Below are positions 56,000 to 64,000 of a DNA stretch of 64,000 nt, piece by piece. The stretch is from Apodemus sylvaticus (taxonomy: Eukaryota > Chordata > Mammalia > Rodentia > Muridae), in the NCBI RefSeq assembly GCF_947179515.1, contig NC_067472.1, positions 172,771,578 to 172,835,577 of the forward strand. The letters are read 5' to 3'. The notes beneath the pieces were generated by a model. That model searched no databases. It worked only from the letters and a program-made list of their open reading frames with translations, and was not told where the DNA came from. A program made the position numbers and the translations under genes. Every line of letters begins with the position of its first letter. The stretch's first letter is position 1.

Positions 56000-56384
56000 C
56001 ATAACAGGAGTCTTCAAGCACTCATATGTCTGGCTCTCCATGAATCATCTCATGCCTCTGCCACTGGATTTCCACTTCTCTTTCAAAGCAAACTTGTCCT
56101 TGTAGAGCCCAGTAAGGAGAAACTGCTTCAAGACCAGTTGAGAAATCATCTGCTCCTTGCTCTGCTTTTCTGGCTGCAACCATCTCCCAGAGACATTGTA
56201 GCTCCTGCTTTGCCCAACATTGATTGTTGTTTGGGGAAAATTTGAGTGGAGCACTTGGTGAGTTATAGATGCCTTTTGTGCACTGCACAACAGAACTGTG
56301 AGTTGGAAGAAACTCTAAATTGTCTATTTTAAGGTCCTTTGTTGGTGTCCTGTGCTGAAAGAATCCTCTAAACTGTGAAGCCAT
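56000..56384 (-). pseudogene. Zscan4-ps: Zscan4-like first coding exon (SCAN domain)
   Basis: The ATG at 56,382-56,384 gives 'MASQFRGF', then 'KDLKIDNLEFLPTHSS' and 'SPNNNQCWAKQELQCLWEM'. A deletion shifts frame, and the SCAN helices continue as 'WLQPEKQSKEQMISQLVLKQ', 'LYKDKFALKEKWKSSGRGMR', a TGA, and 'FMESQTYECLKTPVM'. The exon ends at a perfect 'GTAAGT' donor (55,994-55,999). SCAN domains mediate dimerisation. Confidence 0.92.
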
Positions 56385-56811
56385 TGTGGTGAAAATGGTC
56401 ACAAAGATTCAACTATGGCAGTTTAGTATCAGTTCTGTGACTTTAGAAACAATGCTGACAGTTGATGGATGTACTGTAAAAGCTCTGAATTTTAAGAAAG
56501 AAGAAACACATAATTAATGTTTTGAAAAAGGAACATAAATCCAACTGAGATTTGTGTTACTGATGGTTTTATGGGTTCGAGATAGTAAATGTTTCATTAT
56601 ACCTCTATAAACATGCTAGCAGGAAAGTGGAAATGAATAAAATTCCTGAAAAGAAGTAGAAAAAATGTGAGTCGATAGCAAGAAGTCCTGTGTCAAGATG
56701 GATAGTCCTGTCATGATATCATAAGAACACAGCAATGATATCCGTTCCCCTTTTGGAAAATGTGGAGTTATTTTGCTCTTCCCCAAATTTTAAGTTTCAG
56801 TTTGATGTTAA
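56385..56811. other. Upstream flank of the Zscan4-like pseudogene
   Basis: It should include the 5' untranslated part or intron of the gene. I could not define an upstream exon or promoter. The duplicated block begins at its right end. Confidence 0.45.
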
Positions 56812-57405
56812 TTGGCCTCATCTGGAATGAACTACAGTTCAGAAATGGCAGGCACACTCGTGATCCTGATCTTGAGTCTGCAAGACACAGGCTTATGACA
56901 CAGATCTGATCTTGACATGGATATCTAGTGGTATAGTGGCTTTGAAAAGCTTAGGCCCAGCCATGGTAGTACACATCTTTAATCCAAGGAGACTGAGGCA
57001 AACATATCTGAGTTCAAGACCATCATCAGACAAAACAATTATTAGATCCAGGCATGGTAATATACACCCTTAACCTTCTGCTGGAGTCCTGAAAAATGAC
57101 ATTGGAAGAAGGAACACTCACACTTCTTTCCCTCCTTGCATTTACTTGCCAGAATATCTACTGTAACCTAAGTCTAAAGGAAGTACAGAAGAGCAGGTGA
57201 AATAACTGCCCTCATGGGACTGAGAAACTACTATATTCTTGGACTTCCCATTCACAACTTCTCCTTGTTGTGTTAGTTGAATTAAAGACTGTAAGTCATT
57301 ACAATAAATCACCATGATATATAGAGACATTACATAAGTTATGTGACTCTAGAGAACCCTTACTAAAACAACCAACACACGCAGACACATGGACTCATAG
57401 ACATA

Positions 57406-57406
57406 G

Positions 57407-57491
<85 letters not shown>
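57406..57491. repeat. (CA)n(GA)n microsatellite
   Basis: A short CA run followed by about 35 GA units. Confidence 0.95.
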
Positions 57492-57494
<3 letters not shown>

Positions 57495-58373
57495 AAAACA
57501 AAGAGATACAACCAAGTCTACCCTATTTTTTTACTAATACTACAGTCCTCAAGTGATGTCCATCAAGTATGATTTCCCTAAATTAAATCATGCTCTCCTT
57601 TACTGGCAGAGATGAGATTTATTCATTCAGCCTCTCACTTTTCTGTATACTGCTACTGCCACATCTTGGTTGCCTCCTCCTGACCTCTGTCTGATTCCAC
57701 TTCCAAGGCTTTGACAGTGTTCACTGAAACAAATATGATGTACAACCCTGTGGAAACTAGGAATGTTTAACAAGTTTGGAAAGAACAATTTGGAGAACAA
57801 AAAATCAGAAGTCGTGGGAGATATATGTTAATATTACATTCCTTTTCAATGTGGCACTCTGCCATTTCACTACAATGCCTTTCAGTACTTGTCTAGGAAG
57901 CATTTCCTTCTAGGGAAGAATTATGCAATCAAACATTGTATTAGAGATGCAGAGCTGGGGCTGAGTTTTGTTTTCATCTCTGACAAAATTAGCAGGTAAA
58001 GGTGTCTTTCCTCTATTCTAAGTGCTTGACTGCATTTGTTGCTCTAGTTCAGCATCATTTGTTCTCATAAACCAGGCTGACCTTGATCCTCTTAGGCTAC
58101 CAGGCTGTCCTGGGCTTTAAAAAAAATTGGGCTGCTCTAATGAGACACAGGAGATCTGAACGAATCCCATTCTGATATATATTAGTTTCTGTACATGTCT
58201 CATTGAATCCAGGAACTCTGAGAAGAAGCTATTTCAGAAAGAACTTCAGATGAATCAGAGGCCCACACACCTACTACATCCCAGTGCTTCAAGGAAACAC
58301 CCTTGAAATTCACTGAAGAAAGAGGCATGGTTGGAGAATAGATAAGGTCCCCCTTTATGCTCTCGAGTATGGA

Positions 58374-58400
58374 AGTGTGTGTGTGTGTGTGTGTGTGTGC

Positions 58401-58482
<82 letters not shown>
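58374..58482. repeat. (TG)n(AG)n compound microsatellite
   Basis: TG run with one CG pair, then AG. It corresponds to 30,286-30,367 in copy A, without the ACAG block. Confidence 0.95.
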
Positions 58483-58484
<2 letters not shown>

Positions 58485-58993
58485 GAGAAATAGAGAAGAG
58501 GATTGAGGGAGGGGGAGCTTGTGAGGATCTTCACCACAATTAAGGGGAGATAGCATGGGTGGAGTAGTTTCCACTGAACAACATTTATGATCAAGGTGTT
58601 TAATTTTCTAAACTCTGAATGCAAATGTACTATGGGAACCATCTGTTTATGTATTTAGGTAAATCTTTGCCTCAATTTGAATTTGATGTTGCTGTTCATT
58701 GATTTTTCAATATTTTCTTATGAAAATATGGTACTTGAAATTTGAGGAAGAGCAAAAATAAAAAACAACTATTTTGTTGAATGTGTGTGGGGGTACAGAT
58801 TGTTGTGATCTACTACACATTTTGCTGTGTTCTTATGAACTTCTCATATGTGAAACAGGATTTATTTCACTGATGAGTCAAATTAGTTCTTTGTTATATG
58901 TGCTGTTTGGTACATTTTCTCTCACATGGCAATGTTCAGGACTACTATGATATAATTCCTGTCAGAAGACTCTGAAACCATATGTGATAGAAT

Positions 58994-59200
58994 CCTCCTC
59001 CTCCTCCTCCTCCTCCTCCTCCTCCTCCTCCTCCTCCTCCTCCTCCTCCTCCTTCTTCTTCTTCTTGCTCTTCTTCTTCTTCTTCTTCTTCTTCTTCTTC
59101 TTCTTCTTCTTCTTCTTCTTCTTCTTCTTCTTCTTCTTCTTCTTCTTTCTTCTTCTTTCTTCTTTTCTCTTCCTCCTCTTCCTTCTCCTCCTTCTCCCCC
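58994..59200. repeat. (TCC)n(TTC)n polypyrimidine tract
   Basis: About 19 TCC units, then more than 25 TTC units and a C/T-rich tail: nearly 200 bases of pure pyrimidine on the plus strand with one G near 59,068. The poly-Glu/Arg/Lys frames on the other strand are artefacts. Confidence 0.95.
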
Positions 59201-59389
59201 TTTTCCATTCAAAAGCTTCACAATACATTCACCCATTGTTGGCACTGGTACTAACATCACACAACAGACACCAAACTTCCATAGCTGAATCTCTTTAGCA
59301 TTGCCACCACAATGACTCTACACCTCTGATAATCAAATAATATAGAGTCACCATAAAATAACCTTCAGATAGATTATCTTAAGCTTGTT

Positions 59390-59700
59390 CTAACCCATGA
59401 TTCTGCTGTGCAGTGGAGATAAGACATCTAGAAATCACCAAGTGCTCAGTCCAACTTTTCCCCAAGCAACAATGGCTGCTGGGCAAAGATGGGGCTCTAA
59501 ACACTCTCAAAGAATTTTTCCTTATGGTTGTAGATGGAAACCAGAACAAAGAGTTCTTGATTTCTCCGATATTTTTGAAGAAGTTTCTTATCATTGGGTA
59601 CTTCAAGGAAAAGACTTCCCTCAGTTGAATCTCTCTGAAACACTCACAGTGATATTGAAAATGAAGTATAAGAGTCACAAGTCCCTATTTTCAACTTGAG
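59390..59700 (+). pseudogene. Second Zscan4-like SCAN-exon fragment, opposite strand
   Basis: Plus-strand sequence aligns with the SCAN exon of the 56-kb pseudogene. 'attctgctgtgcagtgg' matches 'SSVVQ', 'caccaagtgctcagtccaacttttccccaag' matches 'SPSAPLKFSPN', and 'caacaatggctgctgggcaaa' matches 'NNGCWAK'. The 'QPEKQSKEQMISQLVLKQFLL' stretch is represented in decayed form. Stops and indels are frequent. Its start, other exons and splice sites are not visible. Its orientation is opposite to the larger pseudogene. Confidence 0.78.
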
Positions 59701-59967
59701 CATAATACCAGCCTATACTGATGAAGTTCTGTGACTATAGGCATGAGCTACCAGACTCTGGTGATGCTTGATCAGGAGACTTTTCTTTGTACACCTCTAG
59801 TGTCATCCAAGTAATGCTGAATCCCAGAATGAAACCTGAGCCTGAAGACATATTATTTAGATTGGGTCTTTGTTTTTTTTTTTTTTAATCTCTTTCAATA
59901 AAGCATGGGCCATCTCTTCTCATTGACCCCCAAAGCTACTACTGATTCCTCTGTTTGACTTTGCAAG
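59701..59967. other. Unassigned sequence between SCAN and KRAB remnants
   Basis: Nothing clearly recognised. A T run at 59,871-59,886 precedes the KRAB-like exon. Confidence 0.4.
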
Positions 59968-60095
59968 GTGACTCTGATCTTTGAAGATGTGGCTGTGACT
60001 TTCACCCAAGACAAGTAGAGACAGCTTGACTATGCTTGAAAAACGTCTGTGCCAGGGGGTGTTGCTGGAAATCTCTGGGCTTCTGATTTCTGTGG
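59968..60095 (+). pseudogene. Degenerate KRAB-A exon
   Basis: An AG acceptor at 59,966-59,967 is followed by 'VTLIFEDVAVTFTQDK', a stop where the family has Trp, 'RQLDYA', a stop, and after a one-base shift 'GVLLEISGLLISVG'. A GTAA donor follows at 60,096. KRAB-A exons are normally about 127 bases and this one is 128, in line with the single-base shift. KRAB boxes recruit the TRIM28 co-repressor. The box is dead, and no zinc-finger exon follows in the next 4 kb. Confidence 0.82.
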
Positions 60096-60149
60096 GTAAT
60101 TTTTTTATTCTACATTAAATGTATTTTTAAATATATTTTCTTTATTTTG

Positions 60150-60315
60150 TAAACATGTGTGGATACACACGTGTTTTGTATGGAGGTCAAAAGGCAACTT
60201 GTAGTAACTCGGTTCTCTTCTTCAACCATATGAGTCCTAGTAATAAATTCTGGTTATTAGGTATAGTGGCAAGCAACTCTATAAACCGAGGCATCTTGAC
60301 ATCCATTTTCTCCTT
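60150..60315 (-). mobile_element. B3/B4-type SINE (tentative)
   Basis: 'gtatggaggtcaaaaggcaacttgtag' and 'ggttctcttcttcaaccatatgagtcc' match the reverse of B3/B4-type rodent SINEs, ending near 'ggcaagcaactctataaacc'. Confidence 0.6.
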
Positions 60316-60356
60316 TTTTAAAAAGCAGGTCTCTCATTCTGAAATTCGGTAATCTG

Positions 60357-60675
60357 TGTGGTGGTTTGAATATGCTTGGCCTAGGGAGTAGCACTGTCCA
60401 GAAGTATGGCCTTGTTGGAGGAAGTGTGTCACTTTGAGTATGCCCTTCTTCTAACTCCCTGGAAATCAGTATGCTCCTGGCTTCCTTTGGATTAGGATGT
60501 AGAACTCACACCTCTTCCAGCACATTGACAGCCTGGACACTGCCATGGTTTGTGCCTTGATATTAATGGACTGAATCTCAGGATTTGTAATCCAGCCCAT
60601 TTAAATATTGTCCTTTATAAGAGTTGCCTTCTTTGTTGTGTCTGTTCATAGCAATGGAAACCCTAAGCCAACCTG
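60357..60675 (+). mobile_element. Rodent LTR-like interspersed repeat (family uncertain)
   Basis: 'tgtggtggtttgaatatgcttggcc', 'tatggccttgttggaggaagtgtgtcac', 'aatggactgaatctc' and 'tttaaatattgtcctttataagagttgcc' form a common rodent repeat of about 320 bases. I remember it as LTR-like (MaLR-type) but cannot place it firmly. Confidence 0.6.
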
Positions 60676-60863
60676 GAATCACATGGAGCCCACAATGACC
60701 TCATTTTCCAAGGCAATCTTGCACTGCAGTCCCTGTATGTCAGCCATTGGAACACCAGATAATGTGACTAGGAAGTCCATGACAGGCATCCAGTTGTACC
60801 TCCATGCCACACATTCTGGGCTTTGTGATTAGAAAGCATATAGGTCTCTTTAACTTTGTTCCC

Positions 60864-60870
<7 letters not shown>

Positions 60871-60925
<55 letters not shown>

Positions 60926-60948
60926 ATCTCTCTCTTTCTCCCTATCTC

Positions 60949-61007
<59 letters not shown>

Positions 61008-61016
61008 TACACACAC
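60871..61016. repeat. (TC)n and (CA)n microsatellites
   Basis: TC run to about 60,950 with a few changes, then CA from 60,954 to about 61,003. Confidence 0.95.
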
Positions 61017-61204
61017 AGTGATGAAATCTGAGCTTTGGTTTGTCCATGTATAAAATGGTCCTGATCATGGCTATGGATTTTGTATCTGGTAATGCCGTGA
61101 GGAAATTCCAAAATAGAACACTTATTGAGTCTTTGACTTACAGACTTACAAGAAGAACACCATGAAACTTTGGTTAAATTTATTGTTTTGTCTTTCCTTT
61201 TTTA

Positions 61205-61285
61205 GGTGGCCCAGGCTAGCCCTCATTACTAAGTGTTCTTCCTTCCTCACCCTTCCAGGTGCTGGGTTTACATGTACATCTCAAA
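61205..61285 (-). mobile_element. B1 SINE fragment
   Basis: 'ggtggcccaggctagccctcatt' followed by 'ccaggtgctgggtttacatg' is a partial, reversed B1. Confidence 0.6.
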
Positions 61286-61389
61286 ACTTTGCATTATATG
61301 TAACTAAAAGCTTCAGTACAGAGGCATACAAGGGTATAGTGACTTTGTCTCCCAGGCCTTTGTGAGGGCTGGATTTTTCTTCAGGGTCA

Positions 61390-61428
61390 GGGTGCTGCCA
61401 TGGGCGGGGGTGGGGGTGGGGGGCTTTT
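61390..61428. repeat. G-rich run
   Basis: Repeated runs of four to six G separated by single T's ('gggcgggggtgggggtgggggg'-like). It meets the simple pattern for a G-quadruplex. Function unknown. Confidence 0.7.
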
Positions 61429-61854
61429 GAGAAGTTTGGTTTAGGAATAGAATGCAATTCCTTATGTTTCAGGACTGCTGTCTAGGGAGCAATTGCCCCA
61501 CTCTGAGCTGAGTCTTTCCATTATCAGTTAACATAATTAAGCTAGGCCTCTAGCAAACATGCCCATAGGCCAACCCAGTGTAGATAGATAGTACCTCATT
61601 GAGATTCTCTTCCCAAGTAACCCTAGGTAATAAAGTTAACAAAGCTAACAAACACACTACTGATTGATATCTTCTTCCCTCCACTGTTGTTCTTATGATA
61701 CCCCAGCTAGAGCCTAAGAGAGTAGGCAGCTCTAAAAGAGTGTGATTATTCCTATCTTTCTATCCACCATCATTGGAGGAATCCAAAGTAGACTATCAGT
61801 TTTCAAAAGTGATCTTACTACATTGCTCGTTAAATTATGCCTTCTGTGGTTTTG

Positions 61855-62005
61855 GTTTTGGTTTTTTGAAAAGGGGCTTCTTTGTGTCTAGACCTTGACT
61901 GTCCTAGGACTTGCTTCATAGACCAGACTACTCTCAGGAGTTTGAGATCCACCTTCCTTTGCCTAGTGAGTACTGGGATCAAAGTTGTGTGCCACCACCA
62001 ACCAG
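61855..62005 (-). mobile_element. B1 SINE (minus orientation), diverged
   Basis: 'ttttggttttttgaaaaggggcttctttgtg', 'actgtcctaggacttgcttcatagaccag' and 'gagtactgggatcaaa' keep reversed B1 order. Confidence 0.75.
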
Positions 62006-62064
62006 TTTACTATATCTTTTTTCACAGCAGAAAGAACAGACTAATACTTATAAGTTATTCAGGT

Positions 62065-62175
62065 TTTGTTTGTTTTGCTTTGATTTGTTATTTAGGCAGA
62101 TTTTTCTCATGTAGACAGGCTGTCTTTGTCAGCTTTTCTCAATTGCCAGGATTACAGATTAATGTCATCATACTT
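62065..62175 (-). mobile_element. B1-type fragment, strongly diverged
   Basis: 'catgtagacaggctgtctttgtc' and 'gccaggattacagatt' suggest a second reversed B1 remnant. Confidence 0.4.
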
Positions 62176-62259
62176 AATATGATATATTTTATTTAAAATG
62201 TTTCCCTAATTCTCTACACATATCAAAACAGTATTACTTCTTTAAATAAAAAATGTTGT

Positions 62260-64000
62260 TACAGCAGGTAACACCAGGTACACAGAGATGTCCCGATTTT
62301 AACATTGTCCAGGGCACAGGCTTCTGCCTATGCCCAAGACTTGGGCAGTTCTGCAGGTTGTCTGTGTGCCAGACCTGTCCTGGGACATCTGCCCTGCAGT
62401 GATCAGCACTTGGAAAGGGGCCCTGCAGCATCCACCATCTTTGCTCCCAGAAGTACCAGGCAAGCAACACCAGGTACACAAAGACAACCAACGTATAACA
62501 TTGCTTAGGGCAAGGCACACCATGGCTCCAACAAAACCCAAGAGTAGGGCAGGCCATCAGCAATCTGTATCAAGGGAAACCCAGTCATCCAGTGGTGCAG
62601 AAATAGCCTTACAGGTTCAAGCACCAGCCAGTGACAACAGAACCACCTAACACCTGAGATCACCAGATGAAAAAAAGGCAATCGTAGGAATGTTACTAAA
62701 AGAAATCAAGGCAATATGGCAGCATCTGAGCCCAATTCTCTGACTAAAGCAAGTCCTGGATACTGCAACACACCAGACAAACAGGATTTAGATTTAAAAT
62801 TACATCTCATGATGCTATTGGAGGATTACATGAAGTTCATACATGACTCTCTTAAAGATATACAGGAGAACATGAACAAAGTAGAAATCAATGAAATGCA
62901 GGAGAATATGTGTCAACAGAAGTCAATAAAGAGGAAATGCAAAAAATCACTTAAAGAAATACAGGAGAACTTCGGTCAACAGGCAGAAGTCATGAAAGAG
63001 GAAACACAAAAATCTCTTAAAGAATTACAGGAAAACACAAAGGAAGAAGTGAAGGAACTGAGCAAAACCATCCAGGATCTAAAAACAGAGTAGAAACAAC
63101 TAAGCAATCACAAAGCGAGACAACTTTGGAGATAGAAAACCTTGGGAAGAAATCAGGGGTCATAGATGCAAATATCAACAACAGAATACAAGAGATAGAA
63201 GAAAGAATCTCTGATGCCAAAGATACCATAGAAAGAATTGACTCAACAGTCAAAGAAAATGCAAAATGCAAAAATCTTGTAAGCCAAAACATCAAGGAAA
63301 TCTAGAATTATAGGCATAGATGATAGTGAAGATTACAGCTTAAAGGGCTAGCAAAATCTTCAAAAAATTATGGAAGAAAACTTCCCTAACCTAAAGAGAG
63401 AGATGCCAATGAAAATCCAAGAAACCTACAGAACTCCAAACAGACTGGGACAGAACAGAAATACCTCCTGTCACATAATAATCAAAACCGCAAATATACT
63501 AAACAAAGAAAGAATATTAAAAGCAGTGAAAAGGGCCAAGAAACATACAAAGGAATACCTATCAGAATTACACCAGACTTTTCACCAGAGACCATAAAAG
63601 CTGGAAGATCCTGGGCATATATCATACAGACTCTAAGAAAACACAATTGCCAACCATGACTCCCATACCCAGCAAATCTCTCAATCACCATAGGTGGAGA
63701 AACCAAGATATTCCAATATAAAACCAAATTTGCACAATGTCTTTCCACAAACACAGTCCTACAAAGGATAGTAGGTAGAAAACACCAATACAAGGGGGGA
63801 AACTGCACCCTGGAAAAAACAAGATAGTAACCTTCTTTCATCAAACCCAAAAGTAAATAACCACGCAAACATAAAAATAACATCAAAAATAACAAGAAGA
63901 AATAATCACTATTCATTAATATCTCTTAACATCAATGGACTCAATTCCACAATAAAAAGACATAGGCTAACAGACTGGATTCATAAATAGGACTCCACAT
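62260..64000 (+). mobile_element. Plus-strand L1 (partial 5' UTR, ORF1, start of ORF2), cut by window edge
   Basis: A shortened, diverged L1 5' UTR (about 62,260-62,665) leads to ORF1-like sequence, then a linker ('ctcttaacatcaatggactcaa'), with ORF2 starting near 63,900 and running off the window. The 5' UTR lacks the GGC-triplet start seen in full-length copies. Confidence 0.88.
62668..63828 (+). pseudogene. L1 ORF1 remnant, multiply broken
   Basis: The start region is decayed near 62,668. An open piece from 62,716 gives 'MAASEPNSLTKASPGY' and the coiled coil ('KSLKEIQENFGQQAEVMKEE'), then a frameshift near 63,090. The RNA-recognition section is partly deleted near 63,305, where 'MRRPNLR' is missing. 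The C-terminal domain continues from 63,370 ('MEENFPNLKREMP') to about 63,828 with more shifts. Confidence 0.85.

Larger units (their letters stand above)
53299..56384 (-). pseudogene. Zscan4-ps: Zscan4-like pseudogene (SCAN domain plus four zinc fingers)
   Basis: Three coding exons on the minus strand keep the order and splice phases of Zscan4, the embryonic two-cell-stage and telomere-maintenance transcription factor. They are exon a 56,384-56,000 (SCAN), exon b 54,550-54,391 and exon c 54,276-53,299 (linker plus four C2H2 fingers). Canonical donors and acceptors survive. Disabling changes are a frameshift in SCAN, a stop in exon a ('GMR*FMES'), a stop in exon b ('LKLQ*SS'), a stop and frameshift in exon c, and a TGA in finger 2. 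With introns it is a duplicated, not processed, copy. An intact paralogue would be expected elsewhere in the cluster. Confidence 0.92.
56812..58990 (+). repeat. Segmental duplication copy B (partner at 28,755-30,950)
   Basis: Same order and orientation as copy A: 'catctggaatgaactaca' at 56,819, a degenerate B1 at 56,950-57,050, 'gcctcctcctgacctctgtc' at 57,671, a TG/AG compound repeat at 58,374-58,480, and 'aactctgaatgcaaatgta' at 58,611. It ends where a TCC/TTC tract begins. No coding potential is seen. Confidence 0.88.

Noticed and set aside
58922..59298. Poly-Glu, poly-Arg and poly-Ser frames
   Set aside because: They come from the TCC/TTC tract; no conserved sequence lies beyond the repeat.

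Overview
This is a stretch of mammalian, rodent-type nuclear DNA. The evidence is Muridae-type L1 retrotransposons, B1 and B2 SINEs, long murine-style microsatellites and the remains of a Zscan4-type gene. The L1 5' UTR and ORF1 sequences look like rat rather than mouse L1, so Rattus is my best guess. I see no intact host protein-coding gene. The only long open reading frames are L1 ORFs, and every host-like gene found is a pseudogene or an isolated exon.

Layout. 1-1,382 holds the 5' end of a minus-strand L1. 1,445-4,287 holds an old L1 ORF2 remnant and a 5'-inverted (twin-primed) L1. 4,378-16,336 is one plus-strand L1, split at 7,653 by a nearly full-length minus-strand L1 (7,654-13,190) with a 15-base target duplication. 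17,790-26,440 is a C2H2 zinc-finger pseudogene exon, split by a 7.2-kb minus-strand class II endogenous retrovirus (18,069-25,258). The provirus has both LTRs, a decayed pol, two envelope transmembrane modules and a 6-base target duplication. 27,330-28,200 is an old L1. 28,755-30,950 is a block duplicated at 56,812-58,990. 30,960-40,491 is a pile-up of three minus-strand L1s: one with an internal deletion, one full-length, and one young copy inserted inside the full-length one. 40,492-44,545 holds microsatellites, degraded SINEs, old L1 pieces and a B2. 44,555-46,775 is a processed pseudogene of alpha-actinin-4 that has lost its spectrin-repeat section. 47,205-48,365 is another old L1, and 49,655-51,751 is an L1 5' half. 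52,562-53,167 is a very large compound microsatellite.

53,299-56,384 is a minus-strand Zscan4-like pseudogene. It keeps three coding exons with recognisable splice sites but has several stops and frameshifts. 59,390-59,700 is a second, plus-strand fragment of the Zscan4 SCAN exon, and 59,968-60,095 is a degenerate KRAB-A exon. 60,357-62,200 holds an LTR-like repeat, microsatellites and B1 fragments. A plus-strand L1 begins near 62,260 and runs off the right edge.

Together this looks like the decayed margin of a Zscan4 / KRAB zinc-finger cluster, reshaped by local duplication and successive nested retrotransposition. The order of events can be read from who interrupts whom. I found no convincing new biological system. 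The most informative features are the dated insertions and the Zscan4-related fossils.
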